A program made the position numbers and the translations under genes. This document shows positions 25,343-34,284 of a DNA stretch of 64,000 nt, piece by piece. The stretch lies in NCBI GenBank assembly GCA_052274345.1, contig DAVZGP010000006.1, forward strand, positions 31,157 to 95,156, in the 5' to 3' direction. How positions within the stretch are numbered: position 1 is the stretch's first letter; every line of letters begins with the position of its first letter. This DNA comes from Clostridium_AD sp937920395. Its GTDB lineage: Bacteria; Bacillota; Clostridia; Clostridiales; Clostridiaceae. The notes beneath the pieces are model-generated. The model ran no database searches. It was not told the origin of the DNA and saw only the letters and a list, made by a program, of their open reading frames with translations.

Positions 25343-25453
25343 ATAATCACCTTCGTTTGTTTTTTGAAATATTTTTGTTTTATTTTATTTTGTTTTGTTG
25401 TACACTAATATGAGATTTACTAATATTACAAATTTTTTTTAATATCTTTCTTA

Positions 25454-25494
25454 AAGGTGGTGACTAATTTCTTAAACACATTTTATTTAAGAAA
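25454..25494 (+). promoter_or_regulatory. distant ribosome binding site with hairpin before gtrA-like gene
   Basis: AAAGGTGGTGA (25453-25463) is 39 bases from the ATG, too far to work directly. Between them TTTCTTAAA (25468-25476) and TTTAAGAAA (25486-25494) form a 9-bp hairpin; folding it would bring the site to about 12 bases from the ATG. An in-frame TAA at 25473-25475 excludes an upstream start in this frame. Confidence 0.4.
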
Positions 25495-25502
25495 AATACT
25501 AT

Positions 25503-25970
25503 ATGAACAATAAACATAAAAAAGCTCAATCTCTAACTCAATTTATTAAATATGGTATAGTCGGTGGTTCCAACACTATAATAGATATTGCTGTACTAAA
25601 CATTCTATCATATACAACTGGAATAACTCACGGAAAAGCTTTATTTCTTTTTAACCTCATTGCATTTTCAATTTATTCAATCTGCGGATATAATTTAAAT
25701 AAAAAATTCACTTTTAAAGAAAACGATACAAAAAACGCTTACTTCCAATATGCCTCTGTTCTGTTTTTTACTATGATTTTAAATAGCTTTATTTTAGTAC
25801 ATTTAACCCGTAGGAATCCCTTAATTCGCATTATGCATCACCATAGAAGTATAGCTCACTTAAATCATCTTTGGCTTAATATATCCATGATAATAGGTTG
25901 CATATTTTTAGGTATACTTGGATTCTTAATTAACAAATTTTTTATTTTTAATAAAAAAAAGACACTCTAA
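25503..25970 (+). CDS. GtrA-like membrane protein
   Basis: 155 residues with the GtrA pattern: QFIKYGIVGGSNTIIDIAVL in the first membrane segment, NLIAFSIYSICGYNLNKKFTF as the conserved second, and two further hydrophobic segments (ASVLFFTMILNSFI; ISMIIGCIFLGILGFLINKF). GtrA proteins take part in moving lipid-linked sugars for cell-envelope polysaccharides (known). It is divergent from the M16 peptidase gene and convergent with parC, sharing a terminator. A His-rich loop before the last helix (MHHHRSIAHLNH) is unusual. Confidence 0.85.
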   Translation: MNNKHKKAQSLTQFIKYGIVGGSNTIIDIAVLNILSYTTGITHGKALFLFNLIAFSIYSICGYNLNKKFTFKENDTKNAYFQYASVLFFTMILNSFILVHLTRRNPLIRIMHHHRSIAHLNHLWLNISMIIGCIFLGILGFLINKFFIFNKKKTL

Positions 25971-26008
25971 AATTAAGTTTTATTTAACTTTTAGTCTGTG
26001 TCTTTTTT
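25955..26008. terminator. bidirectional terminator between gtrA-like gene and parC
   Basis: AAAAAAGACAC and GTGTCTTTTTT enclose a further imperfect AT stem; A-tract and T-tract on either side allow it to stop transcription from both strands. It overlaps the last codons of the GtrA-like gene. Confidence 0.7.
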
Positions 26009-26014
26009 ATATTC

Positions 26015-28921
26015 CTATTTTAAAGTAACATTTTCTATATAATCGTCTAGGAGAGAGCTAGTTAAATTTTTACCTCTACCTGCTCTGTTTTGAACGTTTA
26101 TATCATTGAGTTTTATATCTTTATTTCCGCCACCAAATGAACTGATAAGCAAACTTATATTATCGTCATTTATGTCATTTGAACCTTCTGCAGTTTTTTC
26201 ATCTATCAAATTCACAAAAATAACTTCATCATTATCTTTTAAGCTTATTCCAGTTACCCCTGATGCACCCTTGCCCATAAAATTAATTGTATTTACATTA
26301 AATCTTATACACATTGCCTTTTTTGTAACAATTATTACATCTTTATCAACCTTATCATCATTAATTTTCACAAACATTAATTTATCTTCTTCTGTTTTAA
26401 GTTTATATACCAAAGTCGAATAGAAATCTCCTTCTAATTCTTTAAGTTTAGTTCGTTTTGTAAATCCTTTCTTTGAAAAGAAATACAGACTTATTTCTTC
26501 ACTAAAATTATCAACAGAAATAATCTGGGCTATTTTATCGTTAGCATTATAATTATCAAGAAAATTATTTATGCATGTACTTTTTTTATTAATATTCTGA
26601 ACCATATAGCTAGGTAATTTATGGACTAATCCATTTTGCGTAAATATTAGTAGTGTAGATGTTGATTTTGTATAGGTGCTTAATAAAGTATTAGTCCTTC
26701 TACTTGATATTTTTATAACTCCTTTTGCATTTAAACTAAGATAAAATTCTTTATAATCATAATCCTTAGTATATTCAATTTTCATAACTTCATCGCCCGC
26801 TGTTAGATTAAATAATTGAGTTCCAATTACATTTCGCTCAACCGACTTAAGTTTAGGTTCCTCTACAGAAAATTCTAGGCCCTCTTTAGTAATTACCTTT
26901 ATAAAAGCTTCTTGCCTTTCTTTTTCAATTAGTTTAATATCAATAAGTTTATCATTTTCTTTTAGTTTTAAAGCCGATAATTTAGAATAACTTGTAATAA
27001 ATTTGTCTAAAAGTGTTTTTTTAATATTTCCTTTGCTTGTAAAAAACATAAATTGTTTGCTAGCAGATAAATCTCCTAATAAAAAAGTGGCAACAATTTT
27101 TTCTTTTGCTAACTCCATTCCACGAATAAGTGTATCCAGTCTTTCTCCCTTTTCCTTCCACTTATATTCTGGAACCAAATCTCCTCTTAATTGATAAATA
27201 TTACCTATATCAGTAAAAATCATCAAAGTTTCTTTAGTATTTGTTCCAATTAAAGATGTATTAAAATCTCCCTCTCTATACTCAATATCGCTAGGATTGA
27301 CGTTAGACCTATTATAATATTTCATAGGAACTCTCTTTATGTACCCATCGTTTGATAATGTTATCATAATATCTTCGTCTAGCATTATATCCTCAACTTC
27401 TATTTTTGCTTCACTATCATCTTCAATAATTTCTGTTCTTCTTGGGTCATTATATTTTTCTTTAATTTCTAAAATTTCTGTTCTTATTACATTAAGAAGT
27501 TCTTTCTCGCTTCCAAGTATTTTGTTGTACCCCTTAATTAATCCTTCTAACTTTTTATATTCCTTTAAAAATATTTTAAGTTCGAGTCCAGTTAGCCTAT
27601 ATAACATAAGTTCTAGTATCGCTTCAGCTTGAAGTTGCGTAAAATTAAACTTGGCTATAAGATTTTCCCCAGCATCTTTCTTAGATTTTGAAGCTCTTAT
27701 TATCGAAATAATTTCATCCATTACGTCGATTGCCTTAATAAAACCTTCTATAATGTGAAATCTTTTTTTTGCAACCTCTAGCTCCATTTGAGTCCTTCTA
27801 GTCACAACATCCTTTTGGTGATTTAAATAATATTTTAGAATAGTTTTAAGACTCATCGTTTGAGGTTTTCCATTAGCAAGTGCCACCATATTAAAGGGTA
27901 CATTACATTGAAGTTCTGTTTTCTTCATTAAGTAATTAAGTACCTTTGTCGCAACATCTCGATTTGTAGATTTCTTAAATTCAATAACTGATCTAAGTCC
28001 CGTTCTATCGGATTCATCTCTAATATCTACAATGGATTCTAGTGCTTTAAAATGTTTCTTCTCAGCTGTCATATCCGAAATAGATTGAAGTAATTTAGCC
28101 TTGTTTTTTCTATATGGAAACTCTGTAATAACTATTCCTAATCGTCCACTTTCTAAAACTTCTATTTTCATTTTAGAACGTAACGTTACTTTACCCTCTC
28201 CGGTCTCATAGGCAGATTCTATAGCATTTCTTCCAATGAGAATACCACCTGTTGGTAAATCTGGTCCTTTTATATACTTCATAAGTTGTTTTGTTGTAAT
28301 ATCATTATTATCAGCATAAGCGAGTAATCCATCAATTACCTCTCCTAAATTATGAGGTGGTATATTCGTAGCTATTCCCACTGCAATACCAAATGTTCCA
28401 TTAACTAGCAAATTGGGATATCTTGATGGAAGTACTGATGGTTCTTTCTCTGTATCAGAGTAGTTATTCACCATTTCCACTACGCCTTTATCAATATCCC
28501 TTATCATTTCAAGTGCAATAGGAGAAAGTCTTGCTTCTGTATAACGCATAGCAGCAGCGTTATCTCCATCTTGACTTCCCCAGTTTCCATGACCATCTAT
28601 CAAAGGTTTCCTTGTAGAGAAATCTTGGGCAAGTATTACCATCGCACCATAAACAGAGCTATCTCCATGTGGATGATATTTACCAAGAATATCTCCAACA
28701 ATTCTCGCTGATTTATAATAAGGCTTATCTGGAAACGCCTTTAACATATATGCGCCATAAAGAATTCTTCTATGTACTGGCTTTAAACCATCTCTCACGT
28801 CTGGAAGTGCTCTTTCCCTAGCAACCTCAACAGCATATGGGAGGTAATTATCTGGCATTGCTTCTTCTATTGGTGTCATTATTATATTATTATCTTTTGG
28901 TATATCAATTTTTTTTGCCAT
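26015..28921 (-). CDS. parC: DNA topoisomerase IV subunit A
   Basis: 968 residues. The breakage-reunion domain is clear: RALPDVRDGLKPVHRRIL, GKYHPHGDSSVYGAM and AAAMRYTEARLS with the active-site Tyr127. The C-terminal half is a beta-pinwheel. No canonical GyrA box (QRRGGRG) is present, only QNRAGRG near the C-terminus, so topoisomerase IV rather than gyrase is favoured; clostridial annotation is mixed. At 968 residues it is longer than the usual 800-850, with an extended C-terminal domain. Gly92 takes the place of the acidic residue common in the quinolone-resistance region. It follows parE by 111 bases. Confidence 0.9.
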   Translation of the reverse strand: MAKKIDIPKDNNIIMTPIEEAMPDNYLPYAVEVARERALPDVRDGLKPVHRRILYGAYMLKAFPDKPYYKSARIVGDILGKYHPHGDSSVYGAMVILAQDFSTRKPLIDGHGNWGSQDGDNAAAMRYTEARLSPIALEMIRDIDKGVVEMVNNYSDTEKEPSVLPSRYPNLLVNGTFGIAVGIATNIPPHNLGEVIDGLLAYADNNDITTKQLMKYIKGPDLPTGGILIGRNAIESAYETGEGKVTLRSKMKIEVLESGRLGIVITEFPYRKNKAKLLQSISDMTAEKKHFKALESIVDIRDESDRTGLRSVIEFKKSTNRDVATKVLNYLMKKTELQCNVPFNMVALANGKPQTMSLKTILKYYLNHQKDVVTRRTQMELEVAKKRFHIIEGFIKAIDVMDEIISIIRASKSKKDAGENLIAKFNFTQLQAEAILELMLYRLTGLELKIFLKEYKKLEGLIKGYNKILGSEKELLNVIRTEILEIKEKYNDPRRTEIIEDDSEAKIEVEDIMLDEDIMITLSNDGYIKRVPMKYYNRSNVNPSDIEYREGDFNTSLIGTNTKETLMIFTDIGNIYQLRGDLVPEYKWKEKGERLDTLIRGMELAKEKIVATFLLGDLSASKQFMFFTSKGNIKKTLLDKFITSYSKLSALKLKENDKLIDIKLIEKERQEAFIKVITKEGLEFSVEEPKLKSVERNVIGTQLFNLTAGDEVMKIEYTKDYDYKEFYLSLNAKGVIKISSRRTNTLLSTYTKSTSTLLIFTQNGLVHKLPSYMVQNINKKSTCINNFLDNYNANDKIAQIISVDNFSEEISLYFFSKKGFTKRTKLKELEGDFYSTLVYKLKTEEDKLMFVKINDDKVDKDVIIVTKKAMCIRFNVNTINFMGKGASGVTGISLKDNDEVIFVNLIDEKTAEGSNDINDDNISLLISSFGGGNKDIKLNDINVQNRAGRGKNLTSSLLDDYIENVTLK

Positions 28922-29032
28922 TTAATATATTCCTCCTAACTCATCACCTGGGTCGCTGATATTAATGACTTCAGAAGTAGATTTAGAGCTCACGCATTTA
29001 TATATATTGCGAAAACTCCTTCTGAAATGTCA

Positions 29033-30994
29033 TTAAAACTCAGCATATTTATACATGTAACTTTTTCTTGGTGCAACCACATCTCCCATTAGAAGAGAAA
29101 CCATTTTCTCAGCTTTTGCTGCATCTTCTATAGTAACTTGTTGTAGTGTCCTAGTAATTGGATTTAGTGTAGTGTCCCAAAGTTGATCCGGGTTCATTTC
29201 TCCAAGTCCTTTATATCTTTGAATAAGTGCACCTTTACCAATTTCTTTTTTAGTCTTTTCTAATTGTTCATCACTATATGCATACTTAACCACTTCTCCA
29301 TTCTTACTGGCCTTATAAACCTTATAAAGCGGTGGCATTCCCATATAAAGATGACCATTCGCAATGAGTGGCCTCATATATCTATAAATAAAAGTCATCC
29401 ATAATGTTCTAATGTGGTATCCATCAACATCTGCATCACTCAAAATAATTATTTTACCATATTTTAATTCTTTTTCACTATAATTTTCGAGTACCCCTGT
29501 TCCAATGGCAGTATTAAATATTTTTAATTCTTCACTAGCTAATACATTTTCTAGTTTTTGTTTTTCTGTATTCATAATTTTACCCTTAGATGGCATTATA
29601 GTTTGGAATCTTCTATCACGAGCTTGCTTAGCACTTCCACCAGCTGAATCTCCTTCAACCACTATAAATTCTGTAAACTCTGAATTTTTTAATGTACATA
29701 CTGCAATTTTACCTGCAAGAGGTGATGCACCCTTACCTATTTTTTTTCTTTCTGCATCATTAATCTTTTTTATTTTATCTCTTCTTGATGAGGCAGAAAC
29801 TGCATTGTTTATTATGTTAGTAGCCATCTCTTTGTTATCTTCTATCCATTCTAGAATTTTAACATAACAAAGCTCGTTCATCATGCTATAAGCCTCATTA
29901 TTTCCTAGCTTACTTTTTGTTTGGCCTTCAAATATTGGATTACTAATTTTAATTCTAACTATTGCAGTCATTCCTTCTCTTAAATCATCACCTTCAAAAT
30001 CTTTATCCTTGTCTTTCTCTTTCAAAAGACTAAATTTTTTAGCGCCATCTTTAAAAGCTCTTGTCATCCCAGTTTTAAAACCAGTTTCATGAGTTCCAGA
30101 CTCCGTAGTTGGTATATTATTCACATAGCTAGCAATATACTCTGTAGTAGAATCAGTAAACTGCATACACACTTCTCCATATAATTGTAACCCATTTATT
30201 TCTTTTTCACCTTGAAAAAATATAGGTTCCTTGTGTAGAAGTGTTTTACTTTCATTTAAATAATCAATAAAATCTAATAACCCTCTTTCTGAGTGATATT
30301 CCTTTATAACATTTCCTTCTTTTCTATTATCAATAAATACTAATTTTATTCCTTTATTTTGAAACGCCAATTCTTGTAATCTTTCATCTATTAAATCCGA
30401 ATTAAATTCAAGGGTTGTAAATACCCTCGCATCAGGCATAAACGTAACTTTACTACCCGTATCTTTTGACTGGCCAATCACCTCAAGCTTACTTACTGGT
30501 GTACCTGGCATAAGTCTTTTTAACTCCTTATCAAATGAATATTCAAATCTTTGAGAGAAAATTTTTCCCTTTTGTTTTATTTCAACAAGCAACCATTCCG
30601 ATAATGCATTTACAACCGCTGCTCCAACACCATGAAGTCCACCAGAAGTCTTATAATTTTTATTATTAAATTTTCCTCCAGTGTGGAGTTCTGTAAACAC
30701 CATTTCTACACCAGATATATTTTTTATAGGGTGTATTCCTGTAGGAATACCCCTACCATTATCAACAATAGTAACACTTTTATCTTCATTTAATATTATT
30801 TTAGCTTTATCTCCATAGCCATTAGCTATCTCATCTATAGAGTTATCTAATATCTCCCATATGCAATGATGTAGGCCCTTGCTACCTGTAGACCCTATGT
30901 ACATGCCTGGTCTTATTCTTACAGGCTCTAGCTTTTCTAGAGAAGTTAAGTCTGTTACATCATATGTTTGAATTTCTTCATTTTCAAAACTCAT
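29033..30994 (-). CDS. parE: DNA topoisomerase IV subunit B
   Basis: 653 residues with GHKL ATPase boxes (EILDNSIDEIANG, VDNGRGIP, TSGGLHGVGAAVVNALS) and the TOPRIM region (VVEGDSAGGSAKQARDRRFQ, ILSDADVDGYHIRT) and a final RYKGLGEMNPDQLWDTT. It drives ATP-dependent strand passage with ParC to unlink replicated chromosomes. The ATG at 30992-30994 is chosen since GGAGG lies 6 bases before it, rather than a start nine codons upstream. With parC it forms an operon. Confidence 0.92.
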   Translation of the reverse strand: MSFENEEIQTYDVTDLTSLEKLEPVRIRPGMYIGSTGSKGLHHCIWEILDNSIDEIANGYGDKAKIILNEDKSVTIVDNGRGIPTGIHPIKNISGVEMVFTELHTGGKFNNKNYKTSGGLHGVGAAVVNALSEWLLVEIKQKGKIFSQRFEYSFDKELKRLMPGTPVSKLEVIGQSKDTGSKVTFMPDARVFTTLEFNSDLIDERLQELAFQNKGIKLVFIDNRKEGNVIKEYHSERGLLDFIDYLNESKTLLHKEPIFFQGEKEINGLQLYGEVCMQFTDSTTEYIASYVNNIPTTESGTHETGFKTGMTRAFKDGAKKFSLLKEKDKDKDFEGDDLREGMTAIVRIKISNPIFEGQTKSKLGNNEAYSMMNELCYVKILEWIEDNKEMATNIINNAVSASSRRDKIKKINDAERKKIGKGASPLAGKIAVCTLKNSEFTEFIVVEGDSAGGSAKQARDRRFQTIMPSKGKIMNTEKQKLENVLASEELKIFNTAIGTGVLENYSEKELKYGKIIILSDADVDGYHIRTLWMTFIYRYMRPLIANGHLYMGMPPLYKVYKASKNGEVVKYAYSDEQLEKTKKEIGKGALIQRYKGLGEMNPDQLWDTTLNPITRTLQQVTIEDAAKAEKMVSLLMGDVVAPRKSYMYKYAEF

Positions 30995-31072
30995 AAAAAT
31001 CCTCCAGTAAAATTTTATCACACATTTGCTATTTTATATGTTTATTCACAAAAGGTAAAGAGATTTTAATAA

Positions 31073-31099
31073 AAAAATAGAACGTTAGTTTCTATTTTT
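31073..31099 (-). terminator. hairpin upstream of parE
   Basis: AAAAATAGA and TCTATTTTT form a 9-bp stem with T-rich 3' side on the minus strand. It may be a second terminator for the holin-like gene, read before parE transcription begins. Confidence 0.45.
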
Positions 31100-31160
31100 A
31101 ATAATAACTTTGTAATTTTATATTGTTTTCAACCAACTTTAGCCCTGCTTTCTATAAAAA

Positions 31161-31198
31161 TATTGACCGGCAAAGTTAAACTTTTCTGCCGGACAATA
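31161..31198 (-). terminator. Rho-independent terminator of the holin-like gene
   Basis: TATTGaCCGGCA and TGCCGGaCAATA make a 12-position stem with one A-A mismatch, with an inner AAAGT/ACTTT pairing in the loop; minus-strand ATATTTTTATAG follows. It lies 31 bases past the stop codon at 31229. Confidence 0.8.
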
Positions 31199-31228
31199 CC
31201 ACAGTTTACTTTGATTTTTGTATCCATT

Positions 31229-31615
31229 TTATTTGATTGTTTTATTAGTTGCCGGCAATAACGCTGCAGCTACTCTTATTAAACATTTTAAACTTTCATC
31301 ATCTATCTTCTTTTTAAACCCTAATAAATCAGTGGAATCTTTTGCTAATTCAATGGCTTTTTCTTCTTTAAGGGCATTATCGCTATTTCTGTAGTTAATT
31401 TCTACATATTGTACAACTCGTGAAATAATTCTAAGAATTATCTTTGCATTTTCTGGTGTAGAGTCGCTAGAAACTAACGATCCAAGTATTACAGAAGCAA
31501 ACCCAAAATAATCATCTTTTAGATTGTTATCCTTATCCTTTAATAAATAAGCTAAATACCCAAGTCCCATTACCAAAAGCACTATTAATACATATTGTAT
31601 AATTATTGTCGCCAT
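31229..31615 (-). CDS. holin-like small membrane protein
   Basis: 128 residues: one N-terminal membrane helix (IIIQYVLIVLLVMGLGYLAY) followed by a soluble helical domain containing VVQYVEINYR and a C-terminal DDESLKCLIRVAAALLP. That layout resembles LL-H-type phage holins (superfamily 6), which have a single membrane helix and a VQ..E helix, but similarity is only by pattern. No lysis or phage genes are nearby. AGGAGGGG lies 6 bases before the ATG at 31613-31615 (a GTG directly upstream is an alternative). Confidence 0.55.
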   Translation of the reverse strand: MATIIIQYVLIVLLVMGLGYLAYLLKDKDNNLKDDYFGFASVILGSLVSSDSTPENAKIILRIISRVVQYVEINYRNSDNALKEEKAIELAKDSTDLLGFKKKIDDESLKCLIRVAAALLPATNKTIK

Positions 31616-31769
31616 CACATACCCCTCCTTATTTGTTTTTATATTACTTATATGCCGCTCAAATAAGAAGTGATACGTTTTTAAGTGAATTGTAATAAAA
31701 AAAAGCCTTTCAGCTTTATTTTATGTAAATTGTTCTATTTTTTTACTTAATTAACTTCCTATAACTATA

Positions 31770-31880
31770 TTACTTAAACTGCATATTGTAAAGATAAGAA
31801 TACACTCCTCCATTACCAATAAGTTCATCATGTGCAAGTTCTGATATATCAAAAAGGTCTGTAACTATTCTTGTAACCCC
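31770..31880 (-). pseudogene. C-terminal remnant of an ABC-transporter ATPase
   Basis: 37 codons, opened by a stop and ending TAA 31770-31772, reading RIVTDLFDISELAHDELIGN then GGVYSYLYNMQFK. This is the typical end of MsbA-type exporter ATPases (family pattern G.H.EL...GG.Y..LY..QF). The rest of the gene is missing and an internal deletion has joined RIVTD to the tail. Confidence 0.6.
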
Positions 31881-32010
31881 TTATACTTAAAGTTAGTTTA
31901 CTATTATCAAAAGTTCAACTTAGCTAAATTATAACATAGCTTTTTTATTCTATGGTTATTTGTTTTACGCCATCTACTTTGAGGCTCTTTTTTAGAAACT
32001 AAAGTTTTAT

Positions 32011-32100
32011 TCATTTAATAGTAGCAATACCCATACTTAAACCAAATAAAACAACTGCTATTACTACAATACTAATTATTATCATACTCTTTTTCTTCAT
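32011..32100 (-). CDS. very small membrane peptide or signal-peptide stub (29 residues)
   Basis: It starts MKKKSMIII and is otherwise one hydrophobic helix ending GLSMGIATIK, then TGA. A weak GGGTGA lies upstream. Downstream in another frame the text SLKVDGVKQITIE precedes a stop, so this may be the signal peptide of a longer protein lost to a frameshift. No family recognised. Confidence 0.35.
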   Translation of the reverse strand: MKKKSMIIISIVVIAVVLFGLSMGIATIK

Positions 32101-32172
32101 TATTTCACCCACTTTAAATACTAAATTAGCTTTGAATATACTCTTCGTAGAATACTAATGTCATTTTACTAA

Positions 32173-32604
32173 TTACCTTGATATATCTATCTCACATTCT
32201 CTTTCTCCTAAACTTTCAGCAAATCTTAATAAATAACCATCTGGGTCCATAATTAAAAACTCTTTCTGCCCTAGTAATATATTATTTGCTTTATACCAAT
32301 TCTCTTGCATCTCTATTTTTATTTTATAGTCATGTTTTTTTATGTTTTCGTATAATTTATCAGCATCATCTACTCCTATTTCAAAATTAACTCCTCTACC
32401 AAAAGGGTATGCTAAAATTCCAGTCTCCCAATTTCCATTTATTTCTTCGATCATAATTTGCGAACCATTTAGTGCTATTAAAGCAAATTTATCATCTTTT
32501 CTTTGGTATACTAACCTAAATGAAAGAATATTCAAGTAAAAATTCAAACTAATATTTATATTTGAAACAGATATCTCCGGTATTAGTGCATTAAGTTTAT
32601 CCAT
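32173..32604 (-). CDS. VOC family protein (glyoxalase/bleomycin-resistance fold)
   Basis: 143 residues with two beta-alpha-beta-beta-beta units: PEISVSNINISLNFYLNILSF at the start, GVNFEIGVDDADKLYENIK in the middle and FLIMDPDGYLLRFAES at the end, the usual metal-site Glu region being replaced by RFAES. The EEINGNW segment resembles bleomycin-binding proteins. Function could be drug binding or a small-molecule conversion. Last gene of a three-gene run with a HAD phosphatase and a methyltransferase (gaps of 28-29 bases). Confidence 0.8.
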   Translation of the reverse strand: MDKLNALIPEISVSNINISLNFYLNILSFRLVYQRKDDKFALIALNGSQIMIEEINGNWETGILAYPFGRGVNFEIGVDDADKLYENIKKHDYKIKIEMQENWYKANNILLGQKEFLIMDPDGYLLRFAESLGERECEIDISR

Positions 32605-32633
32605 AAAATAATACCCCCTTAATTTTCATATAC

Positions 32634-33179
32634 TCATATCTGAAATGCCTTCTCTACAATCCATTCGACACCTTCTAATAAATTATTTGCTACATAGTCT
32701 GGATCTATTTGAGACCACTTATCTCTATCTTTCTCTAATGTCTCATTACCAGCTCCAGTTAATACAAGAATTTTTTCCATATTAACTTTTTCTGCGGCCA
32801 TCATGTCGCTCCACCTATCCCCAATTACAAAACACTTTGATAGATCAAGTCCATATTCGACCTTTGCTTTTAATAACATTCCAACTTCAGGTTTCCTACA
32901 TTTACAATTTTGTTCTGGTAAATGTGGACATATATATGCTTTCTCAATTCCAAAACCTGTTAACTCATTAATAAAATCTTCTTCTGTAGCTTCTCCAACT
33001 GAAATACCCGGTTGATTTGTAAATGCAAATACTCTGATTCCATTTTTCTTTAGGATTTTTATAGCCTTTTGCGTAAATGGATATAAAACAAATTTATCAG
33101 GATATGTTATATCAGTATCCCCACCCATTGTTCCATCTCTATCAATAAATACTGCTTGGACCTTTTTTAAGTCAACCAT
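32634..33179 (-). CDS. HAD-IIIA phosphatase (GmhB-like)
   Basis: 181 residues: FIDRDGTMGG (Asp13 and Asp15 of motif I), FTNQPG (motif II), a Cys/His zinc loop CPHLPEQNCKCRKP, and VIGDRWSDMMAA (motif IV). This is the layout of D-glycero-D-manno-heptose 1,7-bisphosphate phosphatase and histidinol-phosphate phosphatase relatives; the true substrate is open since no heptose pathway is seen here. It sits between a methyltransferase and a VOC gene in one run. Confidence 0.85.
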   Translation of the reverse strand: MVDLKKVQAVFIDRDGTMGGDTDITYPDKFVLYPFTQKAIKILKKNGIRVFAFTNQPGISVGEATEEDFINELTGFGIEKAYICPHLPEQNCKCRKPEVGMLLKAKVEYGLDLSKCFVIGDRWSDMMAAEKVNMEKILVLTGAGNETLEKDRDKWSQIDPDYVANNLLEGVEWIVEKAFQI

Positions 33180-33207
33180 ATTAATTACTCCTTATTTTTT
33201 TTACTTT

Positions 33208-34005
33208 CTATTTTCTACATATTAGTAGTGCATGATTGCTAATTCCTAAAATGCTCTTCTCTCTACAACTGCACAGATTATAATAATTCCATGCATCATA
33301 TTCTTTCTCATTCATTTCATCTACAAGCTTTCCTAGCAATGGGCTTATCCCATCAGTTGCTACATGGTCAATAATTTTAGTGTTAAATTTTGAAACTAGT
33401 GATTCCATGTCTGAAGGCGTGGTAAAAAATGCATCTGTCCAAAAACATTCTTTTTCACCTTCTTCTATAGTCCCGCCACTTAAAATCTTATCAACAAAAG
33501 CATGATTTAAAAATTTTTTATCTTGCGTCATAATAGAATTAAGTACATAGTGCTTATTTATATATGCAACTGCAAGTATTCCTCCTTTTTTTAATATTCT
33601 CAAATTTTCACTAATACACGCTTTTCTATCCTTTTCATTTACAAGATGGTACATTGGTCCTAGACATAATACTACGTCAAAACTTTCAGAATCATATTGC
33701 TTTAAATCTATAGCATTAGCAACTTCTGCATGTAGTTTAATAGGTTCACTAACTTTATTGAGCTTTTCTTTAATAACTTCTACATTTCTCGGAGTTATAT
33801 CAGTAGCTACAACCTCATTCCCCCTCTTTGCATAATAGAAAGAATATACTCCTGTACCCGCGCCTAATTCTATAATATTATCTTGACATTTTATGTATTC
33901 ATTTAGAATACTTGTTGTTACATTAAACTCTACCTTTCTTGCTTTGTTAGTTGAAACCCTACTTTCTTCGTCATATGTATTATAAAAGTTGACAATATTA
34001 TTCAT
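33208..34005 (-). CDS. class I SAM-dependent methyltransferase
   Basis: 265 residues with motif I IIELGAGTGVYSFYYA, motif II VVATDITPRNVE, and VVLCLGPMYHLVNEKDR as the post-I/motif IV region; FDVVLCLGPMYHL is shared with small-molecule methyltransferases of Firmicutes. The substrate is unknown. It leads a three-gene run; a perfect 18-bp palindrome lies 23 bases upstream of its ATG. Confidence 0.85.
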   Translation of the reverse strand: MNNIVNFYNTYDEESRVSTNKARKVEFNVTTSILNEYIKCQDNIIELGAGTGVYSFYYAKRGNEVVATDITPRNVEVIKEKLNKVSEPIKLHAEVANAIDLKQYDSESFDVVLCLGPMYHLVNEKDRKACISENLRILKKGGILAVAYINKHYVLNSIMTQDKKFLNHAFVDKILSGGTIEEGEKECFWTDAFFTTPSDMESLVSKFNTKIIDHVATDGISPLLGKLVDEMNEKEYDAWNYYNLCSCREKSILGISNHALLICRK

Positions 34006-34028
34006 AGATATTCCCCCTCATATTACTG

Positions 34029-34046
34029 GATAGTGTTAACACTATC
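34029..34046. promoter_or_regulatory. perfect 18-bp palindrome, candidate operator
   Basis: GATAGTGTTAACACTATC is self-complementary across all 18 bases and lies just upstream of the methyltransferase start. The length and placement fit the operator of a dimeric repressor. No regulator gene is adjacent. Confidence 0.5.
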
Positions 34047-34099
34047 TATGTTTTATTTCTAATGAATCTAACTAGTTACTTAGCAAATATTATAAAAAT

Positions 34100-34139
34100 A
34101 CTCTCACCTCAAAGATTTGTATATCTTAGAGACGAGAGT
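34100..34139 (-). terminator. Rho-independent terminator of the YdcF-like gene
   Basis: ACTCTC..CTC.AAGAT pairs with ATCTTAGAGACGAGAGT in an imperfect but long stem; the minus-strand 3' side reads ATTTTTATAAT. It lies between the YdcF-like and methyltransferase genes. Confidence 0.65.
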
Positions 34140-34284
34140 TACTTGTTTGCTCTTCTTAATATCACTTTATTATATAAAAATTATTTTGTTAAATTATACA
34201 TCTATATACTCATTTTGTAAATATTATTTTCTTTTTTAAATGTATTTACTGATATAACACCCATTACGTTCATAAATCTATCAC

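Noticed and set aside
26015..30994. DNA gyrase (gyrA/gyrB)
   Set aside because: The A subunit lacks a canonical GyrA box and the gene order B-A outside the origin region fits topoisomerase IV better; some uncertainty remains because QNRAGRG is a partial match.
31229..31615. Prophage remnant
   Set aside because: Only one holin-like protein is seen; no endolysin, structural or integrase gene of a phage is nearby.
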